Source: an uncultured Bacteroidales bacterium
GTDB lineage: Bacteria; Bacteroidota; Bacteroidia; Bacteroidales; UBA932
Length of the DNA: 45,341 bases
NCBI GenBank assembly: GCA_944326225.1
Contig: CALVDI010000013.1
Span: 1 to 45,341, forward strand
Direction of reading: 5' to 3'
Positions 15,462 through 22,294 of the stretch are shown here, piece after piece (within the stretch, counting starts at the first letter, position 1; the number at the start of each line of letters is the position of its first letter). The position numbers and the translations under genes are program-made. The notes beneath the pieces are model-generated. The model saw nothing but the letters and a program-made list of their open reading frames with translations, had not been told where the DNA came from and ran no database searches.

Positions 15462-16388
15462 ATGCTTGACGTTCTTGCTATTACTTGGAATGTTGATCCG
15501 GATATCCTCTCTATAGGAAACTTCCATCTGAGGTGGTACAGCGTACTTTTCGTAGCCGGCCTTTTCCCCATAGGCTATTATATCATGCGTTCTTTCTACA
15601 AGCGGGAAGGATTGCCGACAGAACTGCTGGACCCGATGCTCTTCGCACTGTTCATAGGGACTCTGGTGGGGGCACGTCTTGGACACTGCCTCTTCTATGA
15701 CCCCGCATACTACCTGTCTCATCCGTGGAAGATATTGATGACCTGGGAGGGCGGTCTGGCCTCTCACGGCGGAGCGATAGGAGTGCTGCTGGCGATGTGG
15801 TGGTATGTTCACAAGTACGGCAGGAAATATGGCTTCGGATATATCCAAATCATAGACCGCCTGGTGATACCTATCTGCTTCGCAGGTATGATGATACGCC
15901 TGGGCAATCTGATGAATTCCGAGATTTACGGTGTGCAGACCGACCTGCCGTGGGGCTTTATCTTTGTCCGTGACGGTCAGACACTGCCGCATCATCCTAC
16001 GCAGCTGTATGAGGCTTTGAGTTATTGCATCCTCGGCTTGGTGCTGCTCTGGCTGTACCGGACCCGTCTGGACAAATTGCGTACGGGGACTATCTTCGGC
16101 ATATTCCTGATAGTGCTCTTCGGCATGAGGTTCCTGATAGAGTTCATCAAGGAGGATCAGTCGGCTTTTGAGGCCGGAATGACCCTGAACATGGGCCAGT
16201 GGCTTAGCGTTCCGTTTATCATAGCCGGCATATTGCTCCTGGTGTGGAGCTTTAAGAAAGCCGGACCTGCTGCCATACATGTGCCTCAGGCGGCTTTGAA
16301 GGGTGGCGGACAGCCCGCTCAGGCTCCTAAGAAGCCTAAGGGCAAGACCCCGCTTACTCATGTTCATTCAAATTCGCAAAATCAATAA
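15462..16388 (+). CDS. lgt: Prolipoprotein diacylglyceryl transferase
   Basis: A 308-residue inner-membrane enzyme that transfers diacylglyceryl from phosphatidylglycerol to the lipobox Cys of prelipoproteins, the first step of lipoprotein maturation. Seven hydrophobic helices are visible. Family signatures: GARLGH (70-75), the essential-His region GGLASHGG (His102), RLGNLMNSEIYG (146-157) and HHPTQLYEA. Relative to typical Lgt it has a C-terminal extension of about 40 residues rich in Pro, Lys and Gln (QAPKKPKGKT), which I infer to be cytoplasmic. The many lipoproteins in this window are its substrates. trxB follows after 12 nt. Confidence 0.96.
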   Translation: MLDVLAITWNVDPDILSIGNFHLRWYSVLFVAGLFPIGYYIMRSFYKREGLPTELLDPMLFALFIGTLVGARLGHCLFYDPAYYLSHPWKILMTWEGGLASHGGAIGVLLAMWWYVHKYGRKYGFGYIQIIDRLVIPICFAGMMIRLGNLMNSEIYGVQTDLPWGFIFVRDGQTLPHHPTQLYEALSYCILGLVLLWLYRTRLDKLRTGTIFGIFLIVLFGMRFLIEFIKEDQSAFEAGMTLNMGQWLSVPFIIAGILLLVWSFKKAGPAAIHVPQAALKGGGQPAQAPKKPKGKTPLTHVHSNSQNQ

Positions 16389-16400
16389 AACATTACAGAT

Positions 16401-17333
16401 ATGGCAAACGAGAGAATACAATTACTGATTATCGGCAGCGGTCCTGCCGGTTACACTGCGGCTATCTATGCTTGCCGCGCCAATCTTAAAGCTGTGGTAT
16501 ATGAGGGAATACAGCCCGGAGGCCAGCTTACTACCACGACAGAGATAGAGAACTTTCCCGGATATCCCAACGGTGTCCAGGGACAGCAGATGATGGATGA
16601 TTTCAGGGCTCAGGCCGAAAGGTTCGGGGCCGATGTCCGCTTCGGTATAGTGACTAAAGTGGATTTCTCGGAAAGACCGTTCAAGGTTCAGATAGACGAT
16701 GAGAAATGGGTGGAGGCTGATGCTGTCATCATAGCCACCGGCGCTACGGCCCGTTATCTCGGTCTGGAGTCCGAGGAAAAATTCAGGGGCCAGGGTGTGT
16801 CGGCCTGCGCTACCTGTGACGGCTTCTTCTACAGAGGCAAGGACGTGGCTGTGGTCGGCGGAGGTGATACCGCATGTGAGGAGGCCACTTATCTGGCGTC
16901 GCTCTGCCGCAAGGTCTACATGATCGTGCGCCGCAACGTGTTCCGTGCCTCAAAGGCCATGCAGGAGAGGGTGTTCAATACACCCAATATCGAAGTGCTC
17001 TGGGAACATCAGACCAAGGAGATCATCGGTAACGACATGGGTGTGACCGGAGCTGTGCTGCGCCGCAACGACGGCACTGAGACCACCATCTCCATCGACG
17101 GCTTCTTCCTGGCCATCGGTCACCATCCCAACTCCGATGTCTTCAAGGAGTGGGTGGAGACCAATGAGGAGGGCTACATCATCACCGAGGGTAAGAGCAC
17201 CCGAACCTCCCGCCCCGGTATATTTGCGGCCGGAGATGTACAGGACCCGACATACCGTCAGGCCATCAACGCTGCCGCTTCAGGATGCCGCGCCGCAATG
17301 GATGCCGAGAAATATTTAGCTGAGAACAAATAG
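16401..17333 (+). CDS. trxB: Thioredoxin reductase
   Basis: A 310-residue NADPH:thioredoxin oxidoreductase of the low-molecular-weight bacterial type. The FAD-binding GSGPAGYTAAIYA is at residues 12-24, the redox-active CATC is 136-139, the NADPH-binding VVGGGDTACEEA lies around 153-164, and the second FAD segment GIFAAGDVQDPTYRQAINAA is near the C-terminus. It maintains thioredoxin in the cytoplasm. It sits in a run lgt-trxB-cyuA with spacings of 12 and 1 nt, implying one transcript and a link between thiol redox state and cysteine breakdown. Confidence 0.97.
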   Translation: MANERIQLLIIGSGPAGYTAAIYACRANLKAVVYEGIQPGGQLTTTTEIENFPGYPNGVQGQQMMDDFRAQAERFGADVRFGIVTKVDFSERPFKVQIDDEKWVEADAVIIATGATARYLGLESEEKFRGQGVSACATCDGFFYRGKDVAVVGGGDTACEEATYLASLCRKVYMIVRRNVFRASKAMQERVFNTPNIEVLWEHQTKEIIGNDMGVTGAVLRRNDGTETTISIDGFFLAIGHHPNSDVFKEWVETNEEGYIITEGKSTRTSRPGIFAAGDVQDPTYRQAINAAASGCRAAMDAEKYLAENK

Positions 17334-17334
17334 C

Positions 17335-18666
17335 ATGGACGCACAGACATATTCCGATATTCTGGAACTTCTGCACCGTGAGGTAAAGCCGGCCCTCGGC
17401 TGTACCGAGCCTATCGCAGTAGCTCTGGCAGTGGCCAAGGCGTGCTCTCTTTTCAGATCTGTGCAGCCTTCGCAGGTCAATGTGCAGGTAAGCGCCAATA
17501 TCCTTAAGAACGCCATGGGTGTCGGTATTCCCGGCACCGGTATGGTCGGACTCAATATCGCCGTCGCCCTGGCTATGGAGTGCGGCAACCCGGATTACGG
17601 TCTGGAGGTGCTCAAGGACTTGACTCCGTCCGATGTGGAGAGAGCCAAGGCCTATGCGGCGGAGGGGCGTGTCAAGATATCCCTTGCCAAGACATCGAAG
17701 AAGCTCTATATCGAGGCTGAGTGCCTTTATGGACCGGTTGAGGTTCCGGAACACCGTTCCAGGACTGTCATTCAGGATGACCATGATGCCGTTGTGTTTG
17801 TCTCCAGGGACAATGAGGTGCTTTTGGATAAGATGAGCGCGGAGGATAGTACAGATGCAGGGGCAGGTCAGGATACGGCCTCGCATAAGACAACTCTGGA
17901 CTACCATCTGGATATGCGGAAGATATTTGATTTCGCCACGAAAGAAGCCCGGGTGGAGGATATCTCATTCATGCTGGACGCAGCCAGGATGAACAAGGCA
18001 CTGGCGGAGGAGGGACTCACGCATCCTTACGGCCTGCAGGTAGGACGCACTATCCAGAACAATATTCACCGTCAGGTTTTCGGCAAGGGGCTGTTGACTC
18101 ACTGCATGGCCATGACGGCTGCGGCTTCGGATGCCCGTATGGCCGGATGTACCCTGCCCGCTATGAGCAATTCAGGCAGCGGTAATCAGGGTATAACGGT
18201 GACAATGCCTGTAGTGGCAGCGGCAGAGCAGTTCGGCTCTTCGGAGGAACAGCTCATACGTGCCCTCACGCTCAGCCATCTGACTGCAATTCATATAAAA
18301 GGATATCTCGGCAAGCTATCAGCCCTATGCGGCTGCGTGGTGGCTTCCACCGGATCGGCCTGCGGTATCGTATGGCTTAGCGGCGGAAGCTTCGAGCAGG
18401 TATGCAGCGCGGTCAAGAATATGATCGGCAACATCACCGGAATGGTCTGCGACGGAGCGAAGGTAGGCTGTGCTCTCAAGGTGGCTTCCGGAGTGTCGTC
18501 AGCCGTGCAGTCGGCTGTTCTGGCTCTGGACAACCACTGCGTGACCGGTAACGACGGTATCATCGAGGACGATGTGGAGAAATCCATCCGCAATCTCGGT
18601 GCTATCGGTTCGAAGGGGATGCAGGTGACTGATGAGATGATACTCAACATTATGGTCTGCAAGTAA
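17335..18666 (+). CDS. cyuA: L-cysteine desulfidase (CyuA/UPF0597 family)
   Basis: A 443-residue cytoplasmic enzyme of the serine-dehydratase-alpha-like family, converting L-cysteine to pyruvate, ammonia and sulfide with an oxygen-sensitive Fe-S cluster. The N-terminal LGCTEPIAVALA block (Cys23) is diagnostic. Other conserved-looking Cys occur in LCGC (332, 334), SACG (343) and VCDGAKVGC (372, 379), candidates for cluster ligands. SNSGSGNQG (278-286) is the substrate-loop motif. The length matches E. coli CyuA (about 436). It starts one nt after the trxB stop, so translation is probably coupled. The usual partner, a serine/cysteine transporter (CyuP), is absent from the window. Confidence 0.85.
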   Translation: MDAQTYSDILELLHREVKPALGCTEPIAVALAVAKACSLFRSVQPSQVNVQVSANILKNAMGVGIPGTGMVGLNIAVALAMECGNPDYGLEVLKDLTPSDVERAKAYAAEGRVKISLAKTSKKLYIEAECLYGPVEVPEHRSRTVIQDDHDAVVFVSRDNEVLLDKMSAEDSTDAGAGQDTASHKTTLDYHLDMRKIFDFATKEARVEDISFMLDAARMNKALAEEGLTHPYGLQVGRTIQNNIHRQVFGKGLLTHCMAMTAAASDARMAGCTLPAMSNSGSGNQGITVTMPVVAAAEQFGSSEEQLIRALTLSHLTAIHIKGYLGKLSALCGCVVASTGSACGIVWLSGGSFEQVCSAVKNMIGNITGMVCDGAKVGCALKVASGVSSAVQSAVLALDNHCVTGNDGIIEDDVEKSIRNLGAIGSKGMQVTDEMILNIMVCK

Positions 18667-18710
18667 ATGCTTCGGAATTTAAATGGTCGTCTTCTGCGTT
18701 ATGCTTCCTC

Positions 18711-18750
18711 GGAGACATCCTCATTTACGGAAGTAAACTCCGGTGTCTCC
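18711..18750 (+). other. Nested stem-loop with GGAA tetraloop in the cyuA-tricorn gap
   Basis: The outer stem GGAGACA/TGTCTCC (7 bp) is extended by CC/GG across a one-base bulge; the inner stem TTTAC/GTAAA closes a GGAA tetraloop. No U-tract follows, so this is not a standard terminator. It lies in a 180-nt gene-free stretch, about 100 nt before the tricorn-like gene, and could be a processing or leader element. A 38-codon frame starting right after the cyuA stop runs through it, but nothing supports it as a gene. No consensus promoter is visible in this gap. Confidence 0.4.
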
Positions 18751-18846
18751 TCGGTCGCAGGCCTTGAATACGACTCATTTTAATCCCGAAGAAGGTGTGT
18801 GCAAATGCCTTTCTACGAGAATAATAAGATTTAATTTAATATAACA

Positions 18847-21800
18847 ATGAAACGGATTTTCAGAATTTTTATGGGTGCGGCCATGCTGTTCACCGCTTCT
18901 GTTGCGGCAACGGCGAAGGAGTCTTCAGAAGGACCTCTGTGGATGCGCTACAGCGCGATCTCTCCAGACGGCAGCACTATCGCATTTGCCTATAAGGGCG
19001 ATATTTTTACAGTTCCCGTGACCGGTGGCCAGGCCCGTCAGATCACGTCCAACTCTGCTTTCGACTCCCGTCCCGTGTGGGGCCCGGACGGAAGCAGGAT
19101 CGCGTTCGCATCTTACCGTATGGGAAGTGCCGACGTATTTATCGTGGACAGGAACGGTGGTGAGCCGACAAGACTTACGACCCACTCAGCCAATGAGTTC
19201 CCCGTAGTGTTCAAGGATGATTCGACAGTGCTCTACATGTCATATTATCAGCCGGCTGCTGAAAGTATGCAGTTCCCCTCATCGACATATCCTCAGGTAT
19301 ATGCTGTCAGCACGGACGGCGGCAGACCGGTGATGTTCTCGACCCTGCCTCTTGAGGACATAAGTTTCAGCCCGGACGGAAGTATGATCCTCTATCATGA
19401 CAAGAAGGGATACGAGGATACCTGGCGCAAGCATCATACATCGTCCGTTACCCGCGATATCTGGAGCTGTGAATTTGAGGGCAGCAACGTCAAGGACGGC
19501 AAATTCACCAAAATTACCGATTTCAAGGGCGAGGACCGTAATCCTGTCTTCACTCCTGACGGAAAGTCGTTCTATTATCTCAGCGAGCAGGACGGCACCT
19601 TCAATGTCTGGAAACGCTCTCTGGCCGACGGCTCGCAGGAGCAGCTGACCCATTTCTCCGGCAATCCTGTCCGTTTCCTCACAGTCGCTGACAACGGAAC
19701 GATGTGCTTCGGCTATGACGGCGAGATATATACGCTGAAGGAGGGCAGTGAGCCTCAGAAGGTGAATATCAGTGTCATCTCCGACAAGCAGGACCGCGAT
19801 CTGATCAAGACTCCGGTAAGATACGCTACTGAGATAGCCGTCAGCAAGGACGGAAAGCAGGTGGCCTTCATCTACCGTGGCGATGTGTACGTGACCATGA
19901 CCGACTACGCCACTACCAGGAGGATAACCAATACCCCGGAGCAGGAGCGCAACCTGGATTTTGCACCTGACGGACGCTCGCTCATCTACTCTTCCGAGCG
20001 TGACGGTCTCTGGCAGGTCTATATGTCCTCCATCGTCAACGAGGACGAGAAACTTTTCCCTTACAGCACGGAACTGAAAGAAGAATGTGTCACCAACTCG
20101 GACAAGGTGTCTTTCCAGCCTCTGTTCAGCCCGGACGGTAAGGAGATAGCCTTCCTGGAGAACAGAACGGCTATCCGTGTCATTAACCTGGAGACCAAGG
20201 AGGTGCGCACTGTTATGGACGGTAAGTACCAGTACTCCTATCAGGACGGAGACCAGTGGTACCAGTGGTCGCCCGACGGCAAGTGGATTCTGTCCAACTG
20301 CCTCTTCGTCGGCGGATGGAACAATATGGACGTGGCTCTTGTCAATGCTTCCGGCAATGGGGAGATGCACAATCTTACCAAGAGCGGTTATACTGACGGC
20401 AACGCCAAATGGGTGCTTGACGGCAAGGCGATGATCTGGTTCAGCGACAGGGCCGGTTACCGCAGCCACGGCAGCTGGGGTGCCGAGCAGGATGTCTACA
20501 TCATGTTCTTCGATCTGGAGGCATACGAGAAGTTCCGTATGGACGAGGAGGAACTGGCCCTCTACGAGGAGGAGCAGAAGCTGAAGGAGGATGCTGACAA
20601 GGAGAAAGACGGAGACAAGAAAGCCAAGAAGGATAAAAAGAACAAGAAAGACGCTGACAAGGAGGAGGCTGAGACACTTGTGCTGGATCTGGACAATGCC
20701 GAGTACAGAGTCATGCGCCTTACCGTCAATTCGTCCAACCTCGGTGACGCTGTGTTGAGCAAGGATGGTGACAAGCTCTACTACATCACTTCTTTCGAGG
20801 GCGGTATGGACCTCTGGGTACATGACCTCAAGGAGGACGAGACCCGTATCCTGGCGAAGGGTGTCGGCTACGGCTCCCTGATTCTCTCCGATGACGGCAG
20901 CAGCATATTCATGAACACCGGTTCTATCAAGAAGATAGACGTGGCCAGTGGTCAGATCACTCCCATAGAGATGGAAGGTACCTTCGAGTACAGGCCTTAC
21001 GCTGAGCGCGAGTACATCTTCGACCATACATGGAGGCAGGTTCAGGAGAAATTCTACGATCCCGATATCCACGGCATAGACTGGGAAGGCTATAAGGCTG
21101 AGTATGAGAAATTCCTGCCCTATGTGACCAACAACTATGACTTCGCCGACGTGCTCGGTGAGATGCTTGGCGAGCTCAACGCATCCCATACAGGTGCAAG
21201 ATATTACGGCGGAGGTGCAGCTTATCCGACAGCTTATCTGGGTGTGTTCTACGATGATACCTACACTGGAGACGGCTTGAAGATCAAGGAGATCATCAAG
21301 AGAAGTCCTCTGACCCTCGTACCTTCGGACGTCAAGCCCGGCTGCATCATCGAGAAGATAGACGGCGAGGCCATCCTTGCCGGCCAGGATTACTTCCCTC
21401 TGCTGGAGGGCAAAGCCGGAGAGAAGATACGCCTGAGCATCTATGATCCAGAGACCTCAAAGCGCTTTGACGTAGTGGTCAAGGGCCTGTATTCCGAGAG
21501 CGATATCCTCTATCAGCGTTGGGTGGAGCGTAACCGCGACATCGTGGACTCCATCTCCGGCGGCAAGATAGGCTACGTGCATATCGAAGGTATGGACAGC
21601 CCCAGCTTCAGGACATTGTACAGTGAACTGCTCGGCCGCTTCCGTCACTGTGACGCGGTCGTAGTGGATACCCGTCACAACGGCGGCGGCTGGCTCCATG
21701 ACGATGTGGTGACCCTGCTTTCCGGCAAGGAGTACCAGCAGTTCAAGCCGCGTGACCATTATATCGGCAGCGATCCGTTCAACAAGTGGCTCAAGCCCTC

Positions 21801-22122
21801 ATGTATGCTGGTGTGCGAGGACAACTACAGCAATGCTCACGGAACTCCTTGGGTATACCAGCGTCTCGGCGTGGGTAAGCTCGTCGGAGCTCCCGTGCCC
21901 GGAACCATGACCGCAGTATGGTGGGAGAGCCAGATAGACCCGACCATTATCTTCGGTATCCCTCAGGTAGGCTGCTGGGACATCCAGAAAGAGGAGTATA
22001 TGGAGAATGTCGAGCTTGAGCCCGATATCCTCATCTACAACGAGCCTGCTGATGTCATCAACGGCTTCGACGCCCAGCTCAAGGCTGCTACCGAGTCCCT
22101 GATGACTCCCGCCGCTGAATAA
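18847..22122 (+). CDS. Tricorn-type S41 protease with N-terminal WD40-like propellers
   Basis: A 1091-residue exported protein (signal peptide to about residue 23, ATA|K). The N-terminal two thirds carry repeated FSPDG/WGPDG/FAPDG blades (two propellers). A very basic/acidic Lys-Glu-Asp insert (about 570-612) and a bridging region follow. Then come a C1-type core (around 715-790), a PDZ-like domain (about 795-885: TAYLGVFYDD, GDGLKIKEI, PGCIIEKIDG) and the catalytic S41 domain. Active-site candidates by alignment to archaeal tricorn are Ser780-His781 (NASHTGA), the nucleophile Ser995 (DNYSNAH) and Glu1053 (MENVELEPD). Tricorn degrades oligopeptides downstream of larger proteases; here it probably acts in the periplasm. 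Monocistronic, with a possible terminator downstream. Confidence 0.88.
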   Translation: MKRIFRIFMGAAMLFTASVAATAKESSEGPLWMRYSAISPDGSTIAFAYKGDIFTVPVTGGQARQITSNSAFDSRPVWGPDGSRIAFASYRMGSADVFIVDRNGGEPTRLTTHSANEFPVVFKDDSTVLYMSYYQPAAESMQFPSSTYPQVYAVSTDGGRPVMFSTLPLEDISFSPDGSMILYHDKKGYEDTWRKHHTSSVTRDIWSCEFEGSNVKDGKFTKITDFKGEDRNPVFTPDGKSFYYLSEQDGTFNVWKRSLADGSQEQLTHFSGNPVRFLTVADNGTMCFGYDGEIYTLKEGSEPQKVNISVISDKQDRDLIKTPVRYATEIAVSKDGKQVAFIYRGDVYVTMTDYATTRRITNTPEQERNLDFAPDGRSLIYSSERDGLWQVYMSSIVNEDEKLFPYSTELKEECVTNSDKVSFQPLFSPDGKEIAFLENRTAIRVINLETKEVRTVMDGKYQYSYQDGDQWYQWSPDGKWILSNCLFVGGWNNMDVALVNASGNGEMHNLTKSGYTDGNAKWVLDGKAMIWFSDRAGYRSHGSWGAEQDVYIMFFDLEAYEKFRMDEEELALYEEEQKLKEDADKEKDGDKKAKKDKKNKKDADKEEAETLVLDLDNAEYRVMRLTVNSSNLGDAVLSKDGDKLYYITSFEGGMDLWVHDLKEDETRILAKGVGYGSLILSDDGSSIFMNTGSIKKIDVASGQITPIEMEGTFEYRPYAEREYIFDHTWRQVQEKFYDPDIHGIDWEGYKAEYEKFLPYVTNNYDFADVLGEMLGELNASHTGARYYGGGAAYPTAYLGVFYDDTYTGDGLKIKEIIKRSPLTLVPSDVKPGCIIEKIDGEAILAGQDYFPLLEGKAGEKIRLSIYDPETSKRFDVVVKGLYSESDILYQRWVERNRDIVDSISGGKIGYVHIEGMDSPSFRTLYSELLGRFRHCDAVVVDTRHNGGGWLHDDVVTLLSGKEYQQFKPRDHYIGSDPFNKWLKPSCMLVCEDNYSNAHGTPWVYQRLGVGKLVGAPVPGTMTAVWWESQIDPTIIFGIPQVGCWDIQKEEYMENVELEPDILIYNEPADVINGFDAQLKAATESLMTPAAE

Positions 22123-22149
22123 CTGCATACCTATTTATATTATAGACTT

Positions 22150-22185
22150 AATCCCGGTCATCCCATCCAGCGGACGGCCGGGATT
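22150..22185 (+). terminator. Possible terminator after the tricorn-like gene
   Basis: An 8-bp perfect stem AATCCCGG/CCGGGATT with a 20-nt GC-rich loop, 27 nt past the stop codon, followed by TTTCTG. The U-tract is weak, so termination may be inefficient. Confidence 0.5.
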
Positions 22186-22268
22186 TCTGCGTATATGTGT
22201 AACGGTAATGTAACGACAACTTAATGTTAATACATACTCAGTGTAACGCGGCTGAAATATAGTCGGAA

Positions 22269-22276
22269 TACTTTTG
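22269..22276 (+). promoter_or_regulatory. -7 promoter element (TACTTTTG) of the TonB receptor gene
   Basis: An exact TAnnTTTG match 12 nt before the first ATG (ATGGGT) and 18 nt before the preferred ATG. The leader would be very short, about 6-13 nt. Confidence 0.55.
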
Positions 22277-22294
22277 CGCCCGAAAACAATGGGT

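Noticed and set aside
18667-18783. 38-codon plus-strand frame directly after the cyuA stop
   Set aside because: Ser/Val-rich without motif or hydrophobic segment, and it runs through a well-formed hairpin that explains the sequence better.
19279-21189. Open frame of 636 codons on the minus strand
   Set aside because: It is entirely antisense to the tricorn-like gene, whose domains and active site are clear. Its translation is Val/Leu/His-rich without motifs, an effect of codon bias in the real gene.
21829-21840. Possible loss of the catalytic Ser in the tricorn-like protease
   Set aside because: Aligning the NYSNAH segment one step differently keeps the nucleophile as Ser995, consistent with the S-x-A pattern of other S41 proteins, so a dead enzyme is not supported.
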